Assembly (NCBI GenBank): GCA_025980325.1
Contig: JAICXQ010000003.1
Location: 21,322-85,321, forward strand
From: Frankiales bacterium
GTDB lineage: Bacteria > Actinomycetota > Actinomycetes > JAFAQI01
Length of the DNA: 64,000 bases
Direction: 5' to 3'
The notes under the pieces are model-generated. The model saw nothing but the letters and a program-made list of their open reading frames with translations. It searched no databases and had not been told where the DNA came from. Numbering within the stretch: position 1 is the stretch's first letter; each line of letters starts with the position of its first letter. A program made the position numbers and the translations under genes. This document shows, one piece after another, positions 58,082 to 64,000 of the stretch.

Positions 58082-58771
58082 CTACGGCGAGGTCACGAGC
58101 ATGTGGACGTTCGCGACGGTGACCGTCCCGGTTCCGCCGCCGGAGCATCCGGCTGGGGAGTACGCCAAGGTGATGGTGTGACTCCCCGGTCCGACCCACG
58201 GCGACTCGAGGAAGGGCTCGCCGCCGGCCTGATCTTGGTAGGTGCCGGTCGGGTTTCCTGCCGCGTCGTAGTTCGGCTGCTCGGTCTCCATGACGGTGGG
58301 GCCGGTCTGCGCTCCGTCGACATACAGGGTCACCCCGACCTGGAAGATGTCGGGAGTACCGCACGAGTGCCCGGCGTCGAAGGTGATGTCCGCCGCCAGC
58401 CGGGCGTTCACGAACCCGCCCTCAGGTTGGGTGACCGTCAGAGCCGCGAGCGGAATCGGCGCCGGCGCGGGTGCGTCAGAGTCGTAGAAGGCCGACTCGG
58501 TGAAGCCCGACGCGTTGTCATACTGCGCGATCGGTGCCGATGCAGATTGAGCCCACGACAGCGGCGTCTCATCCTTCTTGCACGTCGCTCCGGACGTGGT
58601 GTCGATGACTCGCAGCGAACCGGTGCTCTGGACGAAACACGCGTGAATGGTGCCGGCTCCGTCCGTCCCGTCGAATGCCGTTGACGCCGCGTATGCGGCC
58701 ACCGAAACGCCGAGAGCTGCGGTTACGATCGCTCCCGCTCCGAGCACAGCAAACGCGCGCCCAGCCTGCAT
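58082..58771 (-). CDS. Secreted hypothetical protein
   Basis: The 229-residue product has a signal (FAVLGAGAIVTAALGVSVAAYAAS). The next 45 residues read GTIHACFVQSTGSLRVIDTTSGATCKKDETPLSWAQ, a pattern frequent at the start of actinobacterial collagen-like or tail-fibre-like surface proteins. The remainder is a beta-sandwich (DIFQVGVTLYVDGAQTGPTVMETEQ, VGPGSHTITLAYSPAGC). No enzyme motif is seen. The following 197 bases (58772-58968) hold the divergent promoters. Confidence 0.82.
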   Translation of the reverse strand: MQAGRAFAVLGAGAIVTAALGVSVAAYAASTAFDGTDGAGTIHACFVQSTGSLRVIDTTSGATCKKDETPLSWAQSASAPIAQYDNASGFTESAFYDSDAPAPAPIPLAALTVTQPEGGFVNARLAADITFDAGHSCGTPDIFQVGVTLYVDGAQTGPTVMETEQPNYDAAGNPTGTYQDQAGGEPFLESPWVGPGSHTITLAYSPAGCSGGGTGTVTVANVHMLVTSP

Positions 58772-58968
58772 TGGCCCTCCAGGACATGCGACGCGCGCGA
58801 CGCGATGTGTTGGCGCGCGAACGTCTCAGGGATCGATGTCAGATCGCGATACGTTCGCGACGGTAGAGCAGCCGACCGAAGCTTGTCGGGCAGATCACCC
58901 AATTTGGTCAGAAATGGCCAACCACGGCCGGGCCTCGCGCACTCACGGAGCGGCCGTAAGTTCGCCTC

Positions 58969-59358
58969 ATGGACGACCGCTCGTTGATGACACTTTGCGC
59001 CGTGACGCTCGACTGCCCGAACGCGCTGGCGCTCGCCGCCTTCTACCAGCAAGCGACCGGGCTGGCGACAGCCGAGGGGTCCGGCGAGGAGTTCGCCGGT
59101 TTGCGTGCGCCGGGAGGCCTTTTCATCGGCTTCCAGCGTGTGAAGAACTATCGACCGCCGGAATGGCCGGACCAAGTCGTTCCGCAGCAACTGCACCTCG
59201 ACTTCGAGGTGGACGACCTCGATGCCGCGGAGAAGATCCTGCTGCGGATGGGCGCGACGAAGCCACAAGTACCGAGCGGCGGCGAATCGTGGCGGGTGCT
59301 GCTCGACCCGGCCGGCCATCCCTTCTGCCTCACCACGTCGAAGACGGTGCGGAACTGA
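58969..59358 (+). CDS. VOC (glyoxalase-fold) protein
   Basis: The 129-residue protein reads LCAVTLDCPNALALAAFYQQATGLAT, FIGFQRVKNYRPPEWP, LHLDFEVDDLDAAEKILLRMGATKPQ and LLDPAGHPFCL: two beta-alpha-beta3 modules of the vicinal-oxygen-chelate fold. VOC proteins with the CPDP/CPNALALAAFY start are widespread in actinobacteria and mostly uncharacterised. It precedes an MFS gene by 60 bases. Confidence 0.92.
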   Translation: MDDRSLMTLCAVTLDCPNALALAAFYQQATGLATAEGSGEEFAGLRAPGGLFIGFQRVKNYRPPEWPDQVVPQQLHLDFEVDDLDAAEKILLRMGATKPQVPSGGESWRVLLDPAGHPFCLTTSKTVRN

Positions 59359-59418
59359 GATCGCGCCGGTCGGCGCGGCCCGACGGCACACACGTGTCGC
59401 TTACCCGTCTCGGGCAGG

Positions 59419-60681
59419 ATGCGTTTCGTGGATCGTGCGCCGACGACGACGGGCCTGAAGGGCAACCGCGACTTCGTCATCCTGTGGCTCGGCGACATGG
59501 GCTCCGAAATGGGATCCGCGATGTCCAACCTGGTGTTCCCGCTGCTCGGGTACGCGCTGACTCGGTCGACCACACAAGCCGCGTTGGCGACAACGGCGTT
59601 CTACGCCGCCGGCACCCTCGTGCGTCTACCCGTCGGCGCCCTCGTCGACCGATGGTCGCGGCGCCGGGTGCTGCTGATCAGCAACCTCGCCTCAGCCACG
59701 ATCATCGGGACGCTCGCCGCACTGGTTGCCCTGGGAAGCGCGTCGATCGCCACTCTCGTCGTGGCCGGGCTGCTCGCTGGTGTCGCTGAGACGTTCTTCT
59801 CGCCCGCGGCGTCGGCCGCATTGCGGGCGGTCGTCGCACCGCAAGATCTGGCCCAGGCGTACACCCGTATGCAGGCTCGGCATCACGTCGCATCACTTGT
59901 CGGCCCACCGCTCGGAGGCGCGCTGTTCGCCGTTGCCGCGGCGCTGCCGTTCGCCGTCGACGCGATCAGCTTCGCGGCGTTCGCGGTCGCCGTGTCGTTC
60001 TTGCGTGCACCGCTGCCTGCCCCCGCCACTACCGGCTCCCGGCGGCTGCGCGCGGACGTGGCCGAAGGCATGCGCTTCCTGTGGGGGCAGCGGGCCGCCC
60101 GCGCCATGATGATCTGGGGCGGCATCCTCAACTTCGCGGTCACGTACGTCCTCATCTCGATCACGCTGCGTCTCGTGCGCGCCGGCGTACACCCGGCCGC
60201 CATCGGGGCCGTCGACGCGATCGCGGCGGCCGCGGGGATCCTCGGTGCTGCCGTCGCCTCCCCTTACGTACGGCGGTTGCCCACCGGTACGACGACGATG
60301 GTCACCGGTCTCGTCCTGGCCGCCGTCATCGTGCCGATGGCATGGACGACGGACGTGCGTCTCGTGGGCGCGCTGCTCGCCGTCGGCACGTTCCTGCTCC
60401 CCGCGAACAATGCCGGCATCGGCGCGTACCTCTCGTTTATCACGCCGGACGCGATGCAGGGCCGGCTCAACAGCGCCGCCGGATTCGTCTCGGACGGCCT
60501 GACGCCTCTCGCCCCGGTCGTCGCCGGCGCGCTACTGGCAGCACTCGGTGGCCGCGCGGGCGTTCTTCTCGGTGCCGCGCTCGTTGCCTGCAGCGTGGTG
60601 CCGCTCCTGCTTGAACCGTCCGTCCGACGCCTCGGCCGTCCGGCTGAATGGGCCCCCGTCCCACCGGCCGCTTCGACGTAA
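59419..60681 (+). CDS. MFS transporter (drug-efflux type)
   Basis: The 420-residue protein has about twelve membrane helices. Family motifs are GDMGSEMGSAMSNLVFPLLGYALT in the first helix pair, GALVDRWSRRRVLLISNL (motif A, GxLaDRxxRR), and AVDAISFAAFAVAVSFL. It belongs to the DHA-like, MFS_3 (enterobactin exporter-like) group and is likely an exporter with unknown substrate. Confidence 0.93.
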   Translation: MRFVDRAPTTTGLKGNRDFVILWLGDMGSEMGSAMSNLVFPLLGYALTRSTTQAALATTAFYAAGTLVRLPVGALVDRWSRRRVLLISNLASATIIGTLAALVALGSASIATLVVAGLLAGVAETFFSPAASAALRAVVAPQDLAQAYTRMQARHHVASLVGPPLGGALFAVAAALPFAVDAISFAAFAVAVSFLRAPLPAPATTGSRRLRADVAEGMRFLWGQRAARAMMIWGGILNFAVTYVLISITLRLVRAGVHPAAIGAVDAIAAAAGILGAAVASPYVRRLPTGTTTMVTGLVLAAVIVPMAWTTDVRLVGALLAVGTFLLPANNAGIGAYLSFITPDAMQGRLNSAAGFVSDGLTPLAPVVAGALLAALGGRAGVLLGAALVACSVVPLLLEPSVRRLGRPAEWAPVPPAAST

Positions 60682-60687
60682 GGGCAC

Positions 60688-61344
60688 CTACTGTCGCCGT
60701 CCTCCCAGACCGAACACCGGCAGGCACTCCGCGACGCCGGCCAGCGTGATATCCGTCCGCTGGTTCTGTTGCCACCGGGCCCGCGATAGTGCCCAGCGCC
60801 GCAGTTGGAACGGCCGCCCGCGCCTCGTCGCCCAGGTCAGTCCGTTCTCCTCGTAACCGAGCAACCGCGAGATCGCGTTGGACGCATCGTTGTCGAGGAA
60901 CGCTTCGCTCGTTGCCTCCCGCGCACCAAAGCCGGCAAATGCCAGGTGAAGGACTACCGAGCGCATCTCCCGGCCAATCCCGCGGCCGCGGGCTTGCGGG
61001 GCGAGCCACGAGAACGTCGTGACGCTGCCGAAGGTCGGGAAGTCTTCGGCGATGAGGTCCTGCATGCCGACCGCCTCGCCGTCGACCTCCACGACGAGCG
61101 GCAGTCGCCAAGAGGTGGGCTCGACGCGAGCCCGCGCTGCCCAGACACCGCGGAGGAATCGCCACTCCCGGGACGGTGGCTGCTCGTAGTGCGAAATGGG
61201 GTCGTCGAAGGGCATCTCGTCATCGCCGACGATTCCTCCGCGGACGATGGGGACCAGTTCTTCAAGCAGTTCATCGGTTGCTCCGCGCAGTCTTAGCCAC
61301 GGGGTTGTGACCTCGACATGTAGCGGCGGGTAGGGCAGCGGCAC
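60688..61344 (-). CDS. GNAT N-acetyltransferase
   Basis: The product has about 218 residues from the GTG at 61344 (alternatives at 61353 and 61392). It shows LHVEVTTPWLRLRGATDELLEEL, LPLVVEVDGEAVGMQDLIAEDF, FSWLAPQARGRGIGREMRSVVLHLAF (acetyl-CoA loop) and EAFLDNDASNAISRLLGYEENG, the arrangement of RimJ/RimL-type acetyltransferases. The substrate is unknown. It is convergent with the MFS gene. Confidence 0.9.
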   Translation of the reverse strand: MPLPYPPLHVEVTTPWLRLRGATDELLEELVPIVRGGIVGDDEMPFDDPISHYEQPPSREWRFLRGVWAARARVEPTSWRLPLVVEVDGEAVGMQDLIAEDFPTFGSVTTFSWLAPQARGRGIGREMRSVVLHLAFAGFGAREATSEAFLDNDASNAISRLLGYEENGLTWATRRGRPFQLRRWALSRARWQQNQRTDITLAGVAECLPVFGLGGRRQ

Positions 61345-61429
61345 GACTCGCACGCTACGGCGGCAGAACGTCCCGCGCACGTCGTAAGACATGTATATGC
61401 CGCCCAGCCCGCCGTAAAGCGATTGAAAC

Positions 61430-61699
61430 GTGGCTCAAGCCGTCGGCGGCGGCACAGACAGGCACCGCGAACCGGCTCGACACGTATCGCGGGCGTCGAA
61501 CTACGGCTGGGGCGGCGGCAACGTCAACTCGATCATCGAGTGGTTCACGTTCGATCCGGCGCCAGGCATCCAGACGCTGGAGGATTGCGGTGCGTTCGGC
61601 CGTGCGGGCACCTGGCTGTTCGACTCGTCCGTCGAACAGAACGAAGGGGGCGCCCCGCCGTACCAGTTGCGGTTGAAGGTCCTCGTCACAACGCGGTGA
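61430..61699 (+). CDS. Short hypothetical protein, possibly a gene remnant
   Basis: The 89-residue frame from the GTG at 61430 becomes convincingly coding from about residue 24: NYGWGGGNVNSIIEWFTFD, IQTLEDCGAFGRAGTWLFDSS, PPYQLRLKVLV. The first 20 residues look unrelated to this and no ribosome site is visible. It could be a complete small protein or the C-terminal part of a lost longer gene. No family is recognised. Confidence 0.5.
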   Translation: MAQAVGGGTDRHREPARHVSRASNYGWGGGNVNSIIEWFTFDPAPGIQTLEDCGAFGRAGTWLFDSSVEQNEGGAPPYQLRLKVLVTTR

Positions 61700-61713
61700 C
61701 ATCAGAACTTTCA

Positions 61714-62379
61714 ATGGATCGTGAGATGGTCCTTCAGGTGGTCACTCCGGACGGATGCCCGGTCGAGGCGTACGCATCGCTTCCGGCCGAGCCTGACCTT
61801 TCCGCCGTGCTGACCCACATCTCGGGTCGCCGCACTGTCCTCGATCTGGGCGCCGGCGCGGGACGTATCGCCGACCCCCTCGCGAAGGCGGGCTTCGAGG
61901 TGCTGGCCGTCGACGAGTCGGCCGAGATGCTCACTCATGTTCGGCATGCTCGACGGCTGCAATCGCGCATCGAAGATCTGGCCTGCGACGAGCGGTTCGA
62001 CGCCGTGCTGCTGCTCTCGCACCTGGTCAACACACCCGTGCACGCGCACCGGCGGGCACTGCTCGCGACGGCCGCCCGGCATCTCGCCTCCGATGGCGTG
62101 GTCGTCATCCAACGTCATGACCCTGCCGGCCGGTTGCGCGCCGGTCACACCATGCTCGGCGAGGTCGAGATCGGCCTGGTAGCTGTCGACGCGAGCCAGT
62201 GGCCGATCGTCCGCGCAACCACTCAGTACAAGATCGGCGAGCGTCAGTGGGACCAGCCGTGGGAAGCCGTCGTACTCGACGACGACAGGATGACTGCTGC
62301 GCTCGAGGAGAGCTCGCTGGCGCCTCTGCGGATCGAAGGGTCGTGGGTCGTCGCCGCCCCGGCACCGCGGGAGCGATAA
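61714..62379 (+). CDS. SAM-dependent methyltransferase
   Basis: The product of about 221 residues from the ATG at 61714 reads VLDLGAGAGRIADPLAKAGFEVLAVDESAEMLTHV (motif I and the acidic end of beta2), FDAVLLLSHLVNTP (motif post-II) and HLASDGVVVIQRHDP. This is a class I methyltransferase; the substrate is unknown. The 165 bases after its stop hold only a weak GGGCC/GGCCC hairpin near 62510-62526. Confidence 0.9.
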   Translation: MDREMVLQVVTPDGCPVEAYASLPAEPDLSAVLTHISGRRTVLDLGAGAGRIADPLAKAGFEVLAVDESAEMLTHVRHARRLQSRIEDLACDERFDAVLLLSHLVNTPVHAHRRALLATAARHLASDGVVVIQRHDPAGRLRAGHTMLGEVEIGLVAVDASQWPIVRATTQYKIGERQWDQPWEAVVLDDDRMTAALEESSLAPLRIEGSWVVAAPAPRER

Positions 62380-62544
62380 GTCTGGATCGTCACCGCACCA
62401 TCGGTAAGCACCCGGCGTCGCGGAGTGGCGGCTATTAATCGGCCAATCGGGCCTGCTCTTGACTGGGAGCAAGTACTACTGGCGAAAGTGGTAGCCGCCT
62501 GATTCTGGGGCCATTGCGCAGGCCCTGAGAGAGCGGTCGCAGTG

Positions 62545-63552
62545 TCACAACCAGCCTCGTTTGACTGCCTGCATGCCTGCCTGGAACCGGGTTCGGGAAT
62601 CCAATTGCTTCATGATTCCGCTGACGTATCGAGCGACCGTCCGCTTTGCGACGCCGAGCTGTCGCGCGATGGCTTGATCGCTGGAACCGGACGCGAGCAG
62701 GAGCAGGATTTTCTGATCTCGCGACGTCAGTCCGTGATCGGAGAGTGTCGCAGGCTGATCGGTCGGATTCAGTTCGACGGCCCGTTCCCACAATGACTCG
62801 AAGCACAACACGAGTCCTTGCAGCACGGGCGACTGGTAGATGCACGCAGCCGTCGCGAGGTTCGGGTCCTCGTCCGGCGCCGGTACGCGCAACGGCATGA
62901 ACGCAGCCTTGCCGTCAACGAGGGCGAGCTTGAACGGCGCGTCTTCCAGCACACGGGCGTGCTCGCCCGCATCGATATAGGCAGCGATCTGGCCGATGCG
63001 GTTCGGGTAGTCGACGGCACTGCGGTCGTAGATCGTCCGGTAGCGCACCCCGCGGCGGAGGCCGTCGAGCTCGACTTCATTGATCTGCTGCGGTCGGCCC
63101 GGCGAGTACGGCGGCCGATCGATGATCATGACGTTGTGCTCGGCTCCTCGCTCAAGTTGGGTGAGGACTTGGCGGATGGCCGTGTTGCCACCAACGATTT
63201 CGATGACGTCGGCGGCGTGTTGTGGCTCAAGAGCGGTATGCAGGCTGCTCGTCACGCCTTCGGCCCATTCCCGGATGCGCTCGAGGCTGTGCTGCCGCTC
63301 CGCGATCAGCGCGTTAACTGCCTGATCCGGCCGCAGCGGCAAGTAGCGCACGGGCCGGGTCGGCAGGCGGGTGATGAGGCCGTGAATCTCTAGCGCGCGG
63401 ACCAGGGCGCTCAACCGCGGCCGTTCCCATCCGGTCAGATCGGCCATCTCGGCGAGGGTGGACCGGGGATGGCCGAGCAGGACTTGGTAGGCGTGCTCCT
63501 CGTCTGGGTCGATCCCGATCGGTTCGAGCATCCGCTCCTGCTTCGTTCTCAC
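62545..63552 (-). CDS. TrmB/LuxR-type transcriptional regulator
   Basis: The 335-residue regulator has an N-terminal TrmB-like winged helix (LLGHPRSTLAEMADLTGWERPRLSALVRALEIHGLI), a central sensor part (MIIDRPPYSPG, GVRYRTIYDRSAVDYP, EHARVLEDAPFKLALVDGKAAFMPL) and a C-terminal LuxR helix-turn-helix (GLTSRDQKILLLLASGSSDQAIARQLGVAKRTVARYVSGIM). Such proteins often control neighbouring biosynthetic or stress genes. The GTG at 63552 has GGAGGG upstream. It is divergent from the second FtsH-like gene. Confidence 0.93.
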   Translation of the reverse strand: MRTKQERMLEPIGIDPDEEHAYQVLLGHPRSTLAEMADLTGWERPRLSALVRALEIHGLITRLPTRPVRYLPLRPDQAVNALIAERQHSLERIREWAEGVTSSLHTALEPQHAADVIEIVGGNTAIRQVLTQLERGAEHNVMIIDRPPYSPGRPQQINEVELDGLRRGVRYRTIYDRSAVDYPNRIGQIAAYIDAGEHARVLEDAPFKLALVDGKAAFMPLRVPAPDEDPNLATAACIYQSPVLQGLVLCFESLWERAVELNPTDQPATLSDHGLTSRDQKILLLLASGSSDQAIARQLGVAKRTVARYVSGIMKQLDSRTRFQAGMQAVKRGWL

Positions 63553-63719
63553 AGTGGCCCTCCGGCAGGTTAAGACGCAACTCGCGGGTCATCGTGGCAC
63601 GTCGATGACACTGACCTGACATGCCACCGCGATGTGCAGGAGGGTGCCGCAGACTGTCGAACATTCGGACACTGCTCGACCCGGAGCGGTGCCCAGCCAA
63701 CAACCGAGGACGGCCCACG

Positions 63720-64000
63720 ATGACCGAGCGTCAGCGACACACGGCAGCCGGCGAAGGACGGTTGACTGCGGTATTCGCAGTGATGCGAAGCCTGATCCCG
63801 TCGATAGGCCGCATACGCATCTCGTCGTTGAAGGCGTTGGCGGTGCCGGTGTTGGGTGCGTTGGTTGTCGGGTTGTTGGTGACGTTTTTTGTGGTGTTGG
63901 GGCAGTTGTCGCCGGTGCATCCGGGTGGGCAGTTGCGTCAGGACGAGTTGGCGGGGTTGGCGCGGGCGCATCAGGTGCGGTCGGCGGTGTTCGAGGATGA
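63720..64000 (+). CDS. Second FtsH-like membrane protein, N-terminal part (cut by the window edge)
   Basis: The ATG at 63720 (GAGGA upstream) opens a frame that continues past the window. A membrane helix (about 43-63: LGALVVGLLVTFFVVLGQL) is followed by HPGGQLRQDELAGLARAHQVRSAVFEDE. This aligns with the start of the external domain of the FtsH-like protein at 50598 (LSLGYLAPHPVGRQ, DQLSALAVQHQVVSATFRDED). From codon 37 on all eleven leucines are TTG, and GTG and GGG/GGT dominate, unlike neighbouring genes. It is probably the first gene of another FtsH/AAA cluster, perhaps acquired separately. Confidence 0.7.
   Translation, partial: MTERQRHTAAGEGRLTAVFAVMRSLIPSIGRIRISSLKALAVPVLGALVVGLLVTFFVVLGQLSPVHPGGQLRQDELAGLARAHQVRSAVFED

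Noticed and set aside
62505..62530. GGGCC/GGCCC hairpin after the methyltransferase gene as a terminator
   Set aside because: Short stem and no T-tract; not enough for a terminator call.
63594..63627. GTGGCA...TGCCAC inverted repeat between the TrmB/LuxR regulator and the second FtsH-like gene
   Set aside because: Six-base arms with a 22-base gap are too weak to call an operator, though the position between divergent genes is suggestive.

Overview
The window is GC-rich DNA with dense genes, frequent GTG starts, short or overlapping gene junctions (ATGA, TGATG) and GGAGG-type ribosome sites. This points to an actinomycete (Actinomycetota). Typical actinobacterial families include a rifampin ADP-ribosyltransferase (Arr), a mycobacterial-type HAMP/class III cyclase, a NarL-type two-component pair, a G1 acid peptidase and many Sec-secreted or lipid-anchored proteins. 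I cannot place it to genus; a soil or plant-litter saprophyte, perhaps acid-tolerant, would fit. I see no rRNA, tRNA, CRISPR array or intact insertion sequence.

Layout. 0-16 kb: arr, two VOC/GNAT-type genes, and a run of secreted proteins including a PNGase A-like deglycosylase, a lipoprotein, a G1 peptidase and a patatin, followed by a cyclase and small conserved genes. 15-32 kb: a PHP-type metallohydrolase divergent from a GH36 alpha-galactosidase, two broken genes (DHFR/RibD-like and nucleotidyltransferase), a histidine kinase/response regulator pair, a GH92 alpha-mannosidase and a secreted metallopeptidase-like protein. PNGase A, G1 peptidase, GH92 and GH36 together suggest extracellular breakdown of glycoproteins and plant or fungal glycans.

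32.4-55.2 kb is the most unusual part. A leftward array of ten genes encodes a membrane FtsH-like AAA protease, a Cdc48-like tandem AAA ATPase, six secreted or membrane-anchored beta-propeller (BNR/PQQ-like) proteins, a ferric-reductase-like flavocytochrome and an FMN-binding-domain protein. Junctions are 0-19 bp or overlapping, except one 104-bp gap. An IPT/TIG protein converges on its end. A STAND-type ATPase, an IstA-like DNA-binding fragment, a flavin transferase (ApbE) and a STAS protein lie upstream. Five non-coding sites in this region carry heptamers repeated every 11 bp, which is the architecture of SARP-type operators. I do not recognise this gene set as a described system. It is my main candidate: a regulated cell-surface system combining protein quality control, beta-propellers and extracytoplasmic redox.

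55-64 kb: ApbE, STAS, small hypotheticals, a vapC remnant, a VOC protein, an MFS exporter, GNAT, methyltransferase, a TrmB/LuxR regulator and, at the right edge, the start of a second FtsH-like protein. Its N-terminus resembles the first one, but its codon use is strikingly different.
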